DNA of 64,000 nucleotides, taken from Hirudinaria manillensis. Its lineage: Eukaryota; Annelida; Clitellata; Hirudinida; Hirudinidae. Below, one piece after another: positions 1 to 12,398 of this stretch. Position 1 is the stretch's first letter. Every line of letters begins with the position of its first letter. Position numbers and translations under genes: made by a program. The stretch is taken from assembly GCA_034509925.1 (NCBI GenBank), contig CM067528.1:5538501-5602500 (forward strand), read 5' to 3'. The notes under the pieces were generated by a model. It made no database searches. It was given only the letters and a program-made list of their open reading frames with translations, and was not told the DNA's origin.

Positions 1-148
1 TATTCTAACTATGATAAGTTTTCAAGAAAAATACATTTTAAGATTTCTAAACAAAAAACTATTAAATAAATTATTTATGTTACTAATTTTTCATCGTAAT
101 CTGTAAAAAAAACTCACGCCAGATTTCCCGCTTCCTCTCGTGGAAGAG
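1..148. other. 5' flank of bestrophin gene
   Basis: This is AT-rich sequence upstream of the bestrophin start. No ORF or clear promoter element is recognisable here. It probably contains the bestrophin 5' UTR. Confidence 0.4.
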
Positions 149-2342
149 ATGACGGTTCAATATAGTAGGGCGATCATCAGCGAAAGCGATCTTGCACCCG
201 CTCTTTTTCGGCTTCTGTTCAAGTTAGCAAATTAGATATTTTAATATGGTTGCTCACTAAAATTTATTTTTCGCAGATGGAATGGGAGTGTCTATAAGAT
301 GATATGGCCGGAATTTGTTATTTTTTTCGGCATTTATACTCTCCTAAGTTGTACATATCACTTCATCTTGGATGATTTTCAGAAGGAGTTATTAAGATTG
401 CTTGTTATGCATTGTTTGTCAGATCGTACTTTAACAATGTTTTTGTCAGGATGTTCGAGACCGTGGCTAAATACTGTAATGAATTCAGCCATAAAATGCC
501 ATTATCTTTTGTTCTGGGATTCTTTGTCGCAGTGGTTATGGACCGTTTCTGGATACAGTTCGACAATATACCGTGGCCGGCAGACGTAGCCCATTATGTC
601 ACATGCCTGATTTCTGGAAAAGTAGAGAGTCAACATGAATACAATTTAAAAGCATGCGAATATTTTTAAATATATGTTTTAACGAAGGACGATGAAGGAA
701 GAATGTTGAGACGTACTATTATGAGATATATCTGTGCTGGATACGTCTATGCTCTTTATTCTATTAGCAGGCCGCTAAAAAAGCGCTTCCCCACACTGGA
801 TCATTTTGTTATAGCTGGTTGAATATTGAATCTATATCGATGAGTTTATTGGTTGACAATTTTAATATTGCAATATAAGTTACATTTCAGGATTTTTTTT
901 GCCACATGAAAAAGATCTTTTTGAAAATATTAAAACTAATATTAACAAGTATCTTGTACCTTTTGCATGGGCTGACAGCTTAGTGCAACGAGCTAAAAAA
1001 GAAGGTAGAATCAAAAGTGTTTTGGGTGTCCATACATTGATAAATGTCTGTATTTCTTTAATAATTTAAATTTTTCAATATCATGGTTGTTGTTACCTTT
1101 TTGATGGTTCAGGCAATCAATGAGTACAGAGCAAAATGTGGTCAATTGACTAATCTTGATGCAGTCACTGTCCCCATAGCTTATACTCAGGTGAGACTTC
1201 TTAAGGCTTAAGGAGCATTAAAATGACAAATCCAAATGTTCTGTTTAAAAACAACCGTAGAAGCTCATCTGGCCCTCATTAACTGGGGCCTAACTGTTTA
1301 ATTTATTTTTAAATATGATAAATATTCTTAAAAGCTATTGCACTTCGTGAACTTAGTAGTATCCCCAGTTGGATAAATTTTGTATGAGATTTGTAAATGT
1401 TCTCTTAACTGGTTAACTTAATTGTTTTTGAACTATTTCTTTCTCCAGGTGGTTGTCTTGGCAGTATATGTCTTTTGTTCTGCATGTCTATTGGGTCGTT
1501 ATAAATTCGATGATGGAGATGAAACAGATTATCATATTCCTCTCATGACACTCTTTCAATTCACGTTTTACATGGGGTGGCTAAAAGTAATATGTAAAGC
1601 ATACATAAGGCTTTTGTTTTTGTTTTAATTTCTTAACAATTTCAAAGGTAGCCCTTGGAGGTTTGCACGGTTTTGGAGAAGATGATGACGACTTTGAATG
1701 TAATGCTCTGATAGACATGACCCTCAATGTAAGCATTGAACGACGATTTAAGATTTCCTTTTGCAAATCTTTGCATTAACTTATGAATACTTTTGAGAGG
1801 AATCGTATCTGATTGTTGATGAATTGCATGGGTCTCTGCCAGAATATTTTGAGGATCCTTATTGGGACAAGAATGTTAATATTCCTTATACCTCAATTTC
1901 CCTGAAAACATTAAAAGACTTCTACAACGGTTCCGCTTTGGACTTTTTGTAAGATCACTACTCAAATGTTATATGTTATGTGTTCCATATGAGTTCCCAT
2001 TTCTCAACCAATCACTTCTGCTAAAGGAATTGCTGCCCTTTGTATTTATCTAAAATTTGTCCATTCACTGTTATGGCTCGAGAATTTCTAACTGAATTCA
2101 CAAAGAATTTACTGATTGAAGGGTGCCATTGAAGCAGCAACATTTTGTGACAAACCCAGGAATGGCAACCAGGGACCAACCTCAATACAAGTTAGTTGGA
2201 CGTTTGTTCTGCTTGGTGTAAAATGATTGCATGGTTCATTAGTCCACTTCTCAATCATTAAAGCTAAATCGACACCTTCCCTCCACCTAGAATTTTTTTC
2301 TACAGGTGCTTGAAGAGACCAAAAAGGTCACGTAGCAAGTAG
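149..2342 (+). CDS. BEST: Bestrophin family chloride channel, 11 exons
   Basis: Bestrophins are pentameric Ca2+-activated anion channels of the plasma or intracellular membranes. The exons I derive are 149-222, 277-387, 450-621, 688-817, 891-1018, 1113-1190, 1449-1586, 1648-1728, 1800-1948, 2122-2190 and 2306-2342. Phases agree throughout and give 388 residues. Family hallmarks are the start MTVQYSRA, the neck helix MPLSFVLGFFVAVV (about residues 78-91), the RRTIMRY and RFPTLDH blocks, and the Ca2+-clasp segment GEDDDDFE (about 287-294). ATG at 149 matches the conserved bestrophin N-terminus. The protein stops soon after the conserved channel domain, with a basic tail (RPKRSRSK), whereas many animal bestrophins have a long variable C-terminus. 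The exon 5 donor is weak (GTTTTG) and was chosen because it keeps the frame. Which paralogue this is cannot be told. Confidence 0.93.
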
Positions 2343-3502
2343 AGGATTCGGAGATGAAATCCTGCCAAGTAAAGCTTTTGAACCTTATTGAAAAGATTGT
2401 AAGAACTTGTCGTGGTTATGTGCTAATCCCGACCATCTGAGGTAGTGAGACGTTTAATTTCTTCAATTATTTCCTGGCAAAATCAGTTGTTTTACTTTAA
2501 TCTAAAGTGAGGGGTCAACTGACATTTTAGGTCAATATGATTATAAGAGGAAAAAATAATAAACTGTTGAGAGGTATGCCATGCAGACAACCCATAGGAA
2601 GAAATTCATTAAGTTTTGTAATTGTTAAGCCAATAATTTCTTTGGAAATGAACAATAAATCTGTTAATTTTGGATCAAACTGGCAAATGGACCTCGAAAG
2701 GAGAAAATTACTGTCACCACGTTCAAATGGAAAAAAATGACTGATTTCAGAACGATCAAATAAATGAGAATCTGGTTTTGAGCAGCAAGGATTGAAAGCA
2801 ATCAAGAATTGCCAGTTGAAAGCAAGGCTAAAATTGCAGCAGCATCCCTTGCTTGACAGTCACTAAAGCTTATCGAAATGTAAAAGCATTTGAAGCGCAA
2901 AGCAATATGATGGCACGGACCGATGTCACTACAGGAACGCATCTTTCCAGGAGCCGTACGGGAATATCAAAATTTGTGAAAGCGCAAGCATTTGCAGCTC
3001 GCAAATGGCGAAAAGTCGAAACCCAAAAACAAAGCAAGGGAGGGCTGGAAATTAATTAAAAAAATTAATAAAAATCATTAAATGGCTGGTAAAAAAAAAC
3101 CTATACAACAGAAAAGGTGAGCAGCAGACTAAAATGGATGATTGGACATCACGACATTTAGGAACATAAAGATTCAATCAAATGTGGAGTGCAGGCAGCA
3201 CAGGTCTAATAAATGAAATTATGGATAAAGAAAAACACAAAAAAAAGAAAACAAAAATTCGACTAGCATAATCAAACAAAATTAATATAAAAGCTTGATA
3301 AAAAGGCATGCCTTTTCTTAAATGACAATCATGGGATGAGATGTATCAGACTTCAAACAATATGTACACCAGAGTTAAGACTGAATCATAATTGTTCTGG
3401 CAGAAATTAAAGGGGGAAGTTACAACTTTAGAAGCTGGAGTGTTTAAAGCCATGTCCGAATTTAAAAGTCGTACGGGATCCGCACGAAATGCCCGCAACG
3501 GT
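2343..3502. other. Interval between convergent bestrophin and MAP7-like genes
   Basis: The two genes converge here, so the interval should hold both 3' UTRs. Two short plus-strand open frames (2537-2740 and about 2858-3059) are rich in Lys, Arg, Ser and Thr, and the second follows a possible acceptor (gcttgacag). I see no homology and cannot link either one to bestrophin, whose stop at 2340 looks firm. Confidence 0.4.
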
Positions 3503-6500
3503 TTAGAAGCTTTCCGTCGGGGCCTCCTCGACTGCTGCGGCATTAGCAGTTTCCGAACCACTTCCGTGGCCGTCTGGTCCCGCTTCGTCGGATATGGCAC
3601 TTCCTTTGGCTGGCTTGCCATCTTCGATGTCTGTCTGCTTTTCGGTTCCTAGTGGCTCTTTTGTCTCAGCATCATTGGTATGAGGAGCATCTTTTGTGTC
3701 TGCTTCTGCTACAGAGGCACTATCTTGAGATGTTTGACTTTCAGGCATGCCATTGGCCACCGTGCTGGAAACGGATCCCTGAAATTTGGAAAACGTTCGG
3801 AAAAAGAAACTAATTTCTCCAAAGCCATCCTTGCTTTGACATGAATTTGAAGAAGCAATTATAAACCTTTCTATCTGAAGTTTCATCAGGTTTAACTCTC
3901 TTCATGATGTTTTCTAGTCTCTGCAACAAAGTAAAACCACCACCTCTATGCAATAAAGAATCTAACACATGATGATGGGCACTTCATCAAACAATTTACA
4001 TAAGACGTGCAACAAATCTTCTAGATGACTCTGATGCATAATGTTACAATGTACCTTTTTCCTTTCTAGCTTTTCTTCTTCATCCTTTTTTATCTTCAGG
4101 AGCCTTTCTTGCTCAAGTTTCTCTGTTTCAATCTTGGCTTTCATCTCTTGTTCTTTTTTCTATAAATTGTAAAACATAAAAATGTCCATTCTGAAAGTTT
4201 TTGACACACAAAAATACAGATCTTACTGCTTGTTGTTCCTTCTCAAGTTTCTCTGCTTCTTTCCTTTTTCTTTCATCTTCTTCTTCAATCATTTTCTGAA
4301 GTCTTTCCTCTTCTGCTTTTCTTGACTCTTCAGCCAATTTCAGTTCTTCCTCCTCTCTTTTTCTTTCGTCCTCCTCTTCCTTAAGTTTTTGTTCTTCTTC
4401 GGCAATTCTGTCAATCACGATGCGTAGAATATCGATGAGGTCGCTCAGTGAATCGTCATGTTTATCAAATTGTTCACACATCACATTCACTACTTGATAA
4501 AGAGAATCATCAGAATGACATGTATTTAATTTGAAATTTAAGAAAGTGTAAGTGAATTTCTCACCTCCTTGAATAGTTCTCAAAATAGAATGAGATTTAC
4601 AGAAACTAAAAATAACCATGTTGTTAGAATACCTCTGCTCCTCTTGCTTCTTCCTTTCCTCCTCCGCCTCTTTTTCAGCCTTTTCTCGGGCTTGTTTGCG
4701 CTTCTCGGCCAGTTTGGCCTTGTACTCCTCGGTTTCATTTTTGTTCTCAATTTCAGGTTTTCCCAGAGATTCGGGTGATTCCATTTTCTTCTTCTCCTTT
4801 ACGTCTTTTGGCTTTTTGTCCTTACTTTTTTCTGGGGAACCATTTTGCTTAGAGGTGCTTTCAGTCTTTGATTTAGCCGCCTAATCAAACCACAATCAAA
4901 CAATCACTTGCATGTCGTTCAAAAGCAAGCACAATTCTAACCTTTGGTTGGTGCATAGAAGAATCTCTGCTGTGTGTACCCTTGGTAGAATTAGTTTGAG
5001 GCGACTTAACTGGAGATTGTCTACTAGCCGAAGGTTGTCTTTGTTCTTTGGGTCGAGGTGTCGCCAACACGTCCAAAGAAGAAGTCTTTTTTTTCAACTT
5101 TTTCATGGGAACTTTGCCATCAGACGTCGAATGAACACTGCTTGTATCCTTTTTAGGTTTACTTTTACGACCTATGATAGAATCATCTAGGCTGGATTTT
5201 TTATTTAGACTCTTTCCTGGAGATTTAGAAGACCGCCCAGAATGAGGAGTGGAACTGTCAGAAGCAGATGTATGATTGGAAGTTGATGTAGGAATGGTTG
5301 CATTAAACTTTGGTCTTCTTGAAGTTGGCTGTGAGAGTTCATTCATTTTCTCCATTTGATTTCTCCTATTTTCTGCACTCTTCGACCTTTGTTCTTTTAT
5401 AAAATTACTCAGAGTATTGGGTGAATCAGATCCTAAAAATTTAGATCTTTTTTTTATTCAGATGAGCCATATAAATTCTCAAACTCACTATATCTTTGAC
5501 AAACAGGAAGACTTTGGTCAATAAGGCCATCAGCACTATGACATAATGAAACTCTTAATTGAAAGGCCACAGTAGGTAAAGCATAACCAGGAAGATTTTC
5601 AGTTCCATCTGAACCTGTAACTCTGCTCCATACATCAGATGATCCTTTTTTGTCTGATGGACTAGACTTAGCTTTGAAAAAAATTTTGATGACACACTGC
5701 TATGTTAAAATCTGTAGTTAAATGAATATTTCCTCAAGAAACTTTTCTTAGAAAGTATTCCAAACAAAATCACAATTTTCCATAGAATTATCATCTATCT
5801 GAAGCCAAGATGCCATGAATCCTTGCACATGTTTAAGATGACAATTTAAAATTTTCAAGTGTAATACTTTCCATCTACATTCTCATTTTATTTAACTTGC
5901 AATGGATTTAATAGTAGCCTAATTACTAAAGATTCCATCTCATGACTGATCAAAGGTTTGTCAAAGGTTAAGAATAAAGTCAATGTTTAGCATAATAATC
6001 ATGGTAGTGTTCAATAATTGGCCTTGCTCAGATTTGAGCAATTAATAGAGATGTGACAGATAATAAGCTGGCCAACACAATGCCTATCAATTCAAATTAA
6101 GAAATACTACTTACAAAATTTATGACTAGTTGATCTGCTCATTTTAGCTTGGTCCAATTTCTGAAAATTCCTAGGTGATTTCGTGCCGATCTGAGAACAT
6201 TAACAATATTTGTCAGCACATTAAGAAGGATTATCTAAACAATTTCAAGACACACACAGGACTTTCTTGATGGCCATCTTCACCATCATGCTTGGATACA
6301 TCCTCAACTTTGGCAGGCTTGGAAGCACTTTCTGCTTCTTCTCTGGGCTCTTTAGCTCCGGCTTCTGTGTCATTTGAAATGTTCGGAGTCTCCATTGTTT
6401 GCAATTCCCCTTCTGGAACAACTGTAATCAAACATAATAAAGTCATTTGATTACAACAGTCCAGCTTGATAAATTCCAAGGCGAAGGAAGTTTGCCGCCA

Positions 6501-6814
6501 AACGCCAGACCCTGGAAAAACCACGAACCAAATCTTCACCGCAAAACAACTGTTGTACTAGTCACTTGGATTCCAACAAAATGAACGAGCTACACATTAT
6601 ATCTCAGCATCAAGACGTTAATGGAAATGAGGGCCTTAATTAAGCGACGTAGACAATCGTGACAATAATAAATGCGACCTTTGCAAACATGCACTAGAAT
6701 TATTTTAAATTTGGGTCTTTAGATGCACTCATAGTAATTATTTAACCCGTTCAAGAATTCAACATAATAACTCTGACAAAACTAAGCGAAACCTTGTCCA
6801 GATGAATCAGCCAT
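3503..6814 (-). CDS. MAP7: MAP7/ensconsin-family microtubule-associated protein, 10 exons
   Basis: MAP7 proteins bind microtubules and recruit and activate kinesin-1. Exons, in transcript order, are 6793-6814, 6258-6421, 6115-6190, 5489-5671, 4942-5432, 4633-4880, 4227-4407, 4055-4159, 3867-3920 and 3503-3778. Phases close and give 599 residues. The N-terminal half is acidic, then Ser/Pro/Lys-rich and disordered. Next comes a charged coiled coil starting EEYKAKLAEKRKQAREKAEK, continuing through dense Glu/Lys/Arg heptads, and ending in RLENIMKRVK, the characteristic end of the MAP7 C-terminal domain. The C-terminal tail is acidic and ends VEEAPTESF. Low-complexity coiled coils can mislead, but the LAEKR and RLE-IMKR blocks together point to MAP7. 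Exon 1 codes only seven whole residues. I saw no clear frameshift. Confidence 0.82.
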
Positions 6815-7114
6815 GTTGCATTATGCACGTACAGGCTCACCGTCTTAAAGCTGTTTTAACGCTACAGAAATGTATGAACATATCAAAAGAAAATTCATAA
6901 TAATTTTTTGAAAATAAGAATGGTTTATTAAATTTTACCATAACGGAATGTTTTTATTTGGTGAGTGAATTCACTTGAATTTATTAATCAACTTCAAATT
7001 TACATGGTTTAGTAATTACTGACTCGCGAATTCGCCATATTTTTTACGGGTTCACGGTTTTCGTTAAACTTTTTTAAACTGAGGGATATCAGTTTGGTGT
7101 CGGAAACACGTACG
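6815..7114. promoter_or_regulatory. Putative bidirectional promoter
   Basis: This 300-bp gap separates the divergent starts of the MAP7-like gene (-) and the small unknown gene (+). It is AT-rich, with no TATA or other motif that I can assign. The role is inferred only from the head-to-head layout. Confidence 0.3.
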
Positions 7115-7950
7115 ATGAAGGCGTTGGCTGGAAAGGATCATAAAGCAGTATTAGATAAATTCCAGCACGTCGTCAGGGCAGTTGAAATTGATTTTATTGT
7201 TTTAAAGAATAGTGATGTCTACATTTTTCAGTTTTATTGGCACGGGGAATATTGATAAAGGGAAATAGATTATCTGACCATTCAACTGAGGACTTTAATC
7301 GATTAGTCTTGTTCTGGAATAGTTAATAATAGAATATTTTAATAAATGCATAGTTTGTAAGCAGTTCATAATAGTGGACTTGTTGTGTAATAATAATTCT
7401 GACATATATTACTTAATTGCAGAAAGTTATTCTGTTTAATTATTCTATGTGAGCTCAGTACTTGCAGAAAAATGGAACGTTGTGATAGCTTCTATTGATC
7501 AAACATGTTACCTACATTTTTTGTATTTTTTGCTTAGGAAAAACTATTTTAATAACGAACACTTTAATACATTGTTGGATCTCCTGATGGTGAGCGAAAC
7601 GTAAGCCACTATGATGAGCTAAACGTTGTTTACGTTATTAGGCCCAGCTCGGATCGATCAACCTCATACAGGCGAAGGTTTCGTATGGGTCACATTGATT
7701 CACATTCGTCATGTCTTGATCATTTAATCTGAGTTTCGATTAACCGTTGAGGTATCGAAATATTCATGTGAACATTAAAAAAAATTGCTTCAATGTTTTG
7801 ACAATTGTGAGCATTGAGACGGGTGACATAGACAGCACTTTAAAATCGAACGAAGTTGGGGTGCAAATTTAGGCAGAGGCGAATTGTACTTATGTCGTAG
7901 GCGACCTCATTTTAGCTGTTCACCCTTACGAGGCATACCGACAAAAGTAG
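7115..7950 (+). CDS. Small multi-exon gene of unknown function (tentative)
   Basis: I do not recognise this protein. Three short exons join in frame: 7538-7589 (encodes KNYFNNEHFNTLLDLLM), 7642-7677 (AQLGSINLIQAK) and 7873-7950 (starts AEANCTYVVGD, ends PYEAYRQK then TAG). Each is bounded by plausible AG and GT sites, and the junctions are phase 0. A 26-nt exon at 7423-7448 would supply the missing phase. ATG at 7115 (MKALAGKDHKAV) is the likely start; the end of its exon is uncertain (possibly 7180). The product would be about 85 residues, mostly helical, without signal peptide or membrane segment. Support is splice and phase consistency only, so the 5' part is weaker than the last three exons. 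Confidence 0.4.
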
Positions 7951-8806
7951 AGAGTAGCACCCCTTTGGCCATTTGACCAACAAAATAAATAAAATAAAAA
8001 TATCCATGCTAATAAAAATGGTTGAATGACTGAGACATTCTGAAATTCATCAACTCCAGCCTCTTCTACATATTATAAATGTAACTTTATTCTGTACTTT
8101 TAAAGGGTATTGTGTCAAAGTGTTTTTTTTTTAAATTTTACTTAAGGATAGCAAATACGATTTTTAGGTTGGTAGATTTGGAAAAAAGTAAAATATTGTT
8201 CATATTTTTATTATATTACTATGAAATACATTAAAAAATTACTATAAACTTAATCTTCCTGTACAGTAGTGATAGCAATCTTAATATTATTATTATTATT
8301 ATTATTATTTAGGCATTAAGTCAATCATAATTTTAGTCAAGCAATGTTGAGTCTATTTCGGAAATTTTCAGTTGTCAATTTCAGTTCTTGGTTGATAGAT
8401 CATTCCGAGTAACTAATAGATATCGGAACCAAGAGGATATCCGGTACATCTAAATGAATTTCAGATTGCAAAACCTTCTTGTAAAAGGATATTGCTGGAG
8501 CAGAAATATAATAAATACAAAATTATAATTGTTAATTATTGAGCTATTAAATTATGCAACTTGTTTTAATAATGCATTTCTGTTTTCCTTGCCTTCCTCT
8601 GTAATGCCTAGTTCTTCTCTAAAACGGATTATCACTGGCCTAATTTGCATATCGAAGACAAGGCACCTTCATTTCCCAAGACGGCTGTTTTTCTGAAGAC
8701 AATCTGATGAATGGCCTCGATAGAAGGTATTTAAAGGCTCTCACTCCAGTCTCGGGTCAACTCGACTTCTGTTTCATTCCTTGGTGGAATCGTTGCATTT
8801 CGTGCA
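7951..8806. other. AT-rich spacer upstream of PKDCC-like gene
   Basis: This spacer contains a short (ATT)n tract near 8284-8310 and no convincing coding exon. The distal end should include the promoter and 5' UTR of the kinase gene. Confidence 0.4.
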
Positions 8807-10191
8807 ATGGCCAGATGCTTTCATTCAATTTTTATCAGGAAAAGATTTCTGATTGTTATCGTAGTCGTATATATGGTTGTGGTTACTGTTATTCAAAAGA
8901 GTTTGCTTCGTGAACACGACCTCATGAAAACAGAAGTTCACCAACAAGAAGGCTATTTAAATGTAAGTTGATTAAATTTATTTTTGTATTTATTTATTTA
9001 TTTAAATGCACAGAGTCCGGCGTTTCACAAGCAGTCCGCTTTCTAGATAACATCAGAAAATGACTCTCAAGTATTTAGAGATGACCTGTTAATAAAATGC
9101 AGCAATGTTCATCAAATAAAACTCGGAGAAAAAATCGGTCATGGAACTACTAAACAGGTTTATTCTGCTACGTTCGAAGGTCCAATAAAGCCAGATAAGA
9201 GGATTGTTGTTAAGATGGTCACTCTCCAGTCACCAGATGTCTCCAGATGCATCGGTGTTGTCCGTGGCAATTCCATAAAGTTTGTTCAAGGAAGTTAAAA
9301 AGCTTCGACGATTTTCAACGATTCAATTATAAACTGTTGCAGGTATTATCAACAAGGTAGACCCCATAACTTTCCAAAGATGGTTATTTACGGCAATCCC
9401 CAATCTCTTCTAAAATCACTTACCAAGAATTATTATCCATCCGTGTTCCAGCAGAAAAATCGTTCCTTTATCCCGGAAGTGGAGTGCTTCACGAACTCCA
9501 ACAGGAAACTGATGAAGGAAATTCTTCTTTCCCTGCAGTTGAACCATCCTGGCCTCGTTAAGTTTCTGGGTTACTGTTCTAGGGGAGATATAGATTTTTC
9601 TACTTCCTTGAGTGAACACAGTACGATATCTGCTTACGAAGTTGGCACGCCTCTCCATGTAGACTTTCACCTCTCCTCCTTGAGCATACCTCAAAAGCTT
9701 AATACCGCCTGGATGTTGGCAGATCTTTTGGAATATCTCCAATCATCTCCTCTTGGATCGTTGAGAATAGCAGACTTCAAAGAAACTCATTTTGTGACAA
9801 GTCCTGCAGACGAACACTACGGCCTTCCTTTCAAGGATCCTGACACCATCATGATTAAAATGATTGACCTCGATGATCTCGAAAGTGCTGAACCGAGATG
9901 CTTCGAAACAGATTCATCTCTTCGAACCGTAAATGATACGCTCAACAAGCATTCGTGTGGTTACAACGTGCCCTGTGCAGACGGTCATTGCAAGGGATTT
10001 AATCGCATGTTCAATATGGACAGAATGAATCAATTATTTTTCCGCAAATTACTTCAGGTAAATATTAAATTAGAATTAAATTAAATAAAGGTTAGCTGAG
10101 AACGGTTTTTTAGCTTCACAAAATTTAATTTTAATTTTTCACTCCATTCCGGATTTATTAGGTGATTTTAAGACATTCAGTTTATTTTTAA
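8807..10191 (+). CDS. PKDCC: PKDCC/VLK-like secretory-pathway protein kinase
   Basis: VLK (PKDCC) is a Golgi and secreted tyrosine kinase acting on extracellular proteins. Exons 8807-8962, 9047-9279 and 9343-10057 join cleanly. A short last exon at 10162-10191 (stop TAA) uses the best acceptor and gives about 377 residues. ATG at 8807 begins a type II signal anchor (RKRF then FLIVIVVVYMVVVTVI). The kinase domain shows a Gly-rich loop IGHGTTKQVY (about 82-91), the ATP lysine in VVKM (about 108), NHPGLVKFLGYC, the family block SPLGSLRIADF, the metal-binding motif IDLDD, and the Cys-rich CADGHCKGFN near the end. SPLGS-DF plus DLDD is typical of PKDCC rather than FAM69/DIPK or POMK. The true C-terminus is uncertain, because a 90-codon open frame at 10227-10499 could be an alternative last exon. 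Confidence 0.8.
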
Positions 10192-10226
10192 TCGAAAAAT
10201 TACAACTTAAATAAAACTCAATTTGC

Positions 10227-10499
10227 ATGTCCGTTAAAAAGTCAGAAGTCAATGAAACTCCAGAAAGTGCACTGAAGGGATTACAAGTCACACGAGTCGG
10301 TGACTCAGAAAAAATTACTGCAAGCAATGCACAACTTTCTAAGAAATTGACTTATAATTCGATTAACTCCAAGTCAGAGAAAACAGAATATCTTCTTTCA
10401 AAGACGAAAATTCGCGAAAAACTTGACAAAATTGAATTTAGCCCATCTCGTTTGAAGAACGAATTGGTCGAACTTTGTCATTTGTACAAACTATTGTGA
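10227..10499 (+). other. Open frame in 3' region of PKDCC-like gene
   Basis: This is a 90-codon frame starting with ATG and rich in Lys and Ser, ending SRLKNELVELCHLYKLL. It lies just after the kinase gene and could be its 3' UTR, or an alternative terminal exon entered at 10242 in the kinase frame. That acceptor (ttaaaaag) is poor. AATAAA-like signals follow near 10567 and 10580. No homology is recognised. Confidence 0.3.
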
Positions 10500-12398
10500 A
10501 GGAAGTGAAAAGAAAACTAAGGGCATATATTTAACAAGTTTTAACTTTAAAATCCTGACTTAAAACAAATAAAACTTGTAAATAAATTAATCCTGAAAGT
10601 AAAAGTATCATTCTAGATTACGGTCGTGATTCATCACTATTGCTTTGAGCGGGAATTGATTCTTTTGACTCGTCATTTGCTCAGAAGAATTAGATTTTCC
10701 CATCGAATAAACAATTTGTCAGCTTTTTTTTGTTATTGTTCGATTGACTTGAAAGAGACTGACTTAAACAAATCTTATTTACGACCAAGCTGTTAACAAT
10801 CAGTTCTTAGTGAAGTACTGATCAATATTATTATGAAACTTATTTGGCTATTTATTGTTCAGTAACATTCTTATATTTCCCCTTGTATCAATGTTTCTAT
10901 TGTCAACAAAGAGATGTGTAATGGGTTCCTCATAAGACTTTTTTCTTATGTTAAAATCTGATGCAGTCTTTCTTTTATTTCTCGTCGCGTGCCAGGTCAG
11001 CTATTTTTAAGGGGAGGGCACTCAATGGGACAAGGAGCCCCTTCTCCCAAATTTTGTGACCTTCTGAAGTCATAGAATTGGTTGGCTTCTTCACGCTTCC
11101 AAGTAGCAGCTCCAAAGCAAGGTTATGTTTGTCCTAGTGGTATTCGTAAAGTTGAAATTAGCAGTTTCTATTATTTTTGATTCAAATTCTGATTATTCAA
11201 AACGTTGATGCTAGTAAGTTGCTTTCTCGAAGTTAGTAATTGCTTCCAGACGTTGTCAGTCGTCTCCATGGCCTCGATGGATATTTAATATTTAAGATCT
11301 CCGGCCTTCCTGCAGTGGTTTGTGAAGGTAAACTGTCGACATGCGTAATTGGGCGTTGGCAGTTTGGGCATTTTATTAGCTAACCAAAAGCCGATATTTT
11401 AAAAGAAATTGTCTTAAACTTGAGCCAAAACTTACAATGAATGCTTCTTGCACGTTTTATTTTATTTAAGATTTTGAGTTTTAACTATTGTTCCTTACTC
11501 TTTGTCAAATGTTGGCCCAACGTTGGCAAAGTTGATAAGTAATTATAATTTAAACAACGACTTACTTTTGCAAGCTAAAACAGGAGGAAAACAGTTTATA
11601 TTAATATATTAATCTACCATATTTAGTAGTCAATAGTTCTGGAAAGAGATTTCATGATAAGTATATTGTATAGTCACAAATAAGGCCTTGACAAACGTAG
11701 ATTTGTCCATTTCAGATGAGGTTTTAAGGAGAATTGTTTGATTATTGAAAGATTATGCGAGTAATCCTGAAAGTTATGAAATAAATATTTCTAAAAAAAG
11801 GGGTTAGGAATAAAGTTATGGTTATTTAAATAATGACAGGAAAAAAAATGAAAGCGCGCGATGCTCGAGTGCCTTCCGACCTAAATAATAAGAATATTTA
11901 GTAGGAGGTCTTTCAGACTTAAGTAATTACTTTTAAAGTAATATCTAATGACTATTTGAGAAAAAAAGAGCCCCCTTACTATGAAATAAAAAAATTTCAT
12001 AAACGGGGACTATTTTTTTTTTACAATCAATTCATTTAAATTGACAATAATTTTTAAATACAGTCTAAAATAAACATCTTGACAATGGGATCCGAAATTA
12101 CTTAGGCGATGTCTATGTTAAGCATAATTCGCATTTTAAAAAATTTAATTTGCTTATTGCAATCACATAAACACTTTAAGAACATTCACTTTCAGTTCTT
12201 ATCGCGAATAGCGTCGCCTGATTGGAGCCACGTGAATTGAATGTGCATGGTTATGTATCTGCGATAAAATAGTTCATTTTATCAATTAACAACAAAAGTT
12301 TTAAGTTTGGTCGTTTCGCTACGCCCAATAAGTTCTTCTTAAGGTATTCTTTACTTAAGTACAGATTTACTTTAAAAAATTGGTATTCTTTAGTCAAG
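10500..12398. other. Intergenic AT-rich stretch
   Basis: I scanned both strands and found no exon I can defend. It has a slightly less AT-rich patch near 10980-11150 and short poly-A and poly-T runs. The right end should hold the THG1 promoter. Confidence 0.4.

Noticed and set aside
4569-5190. Plus-strand Leu/Ser/Phe-rich frames
   Set aside because: Complement of the Glu/Lys-rich coiled coil of the MAP7-like gene.
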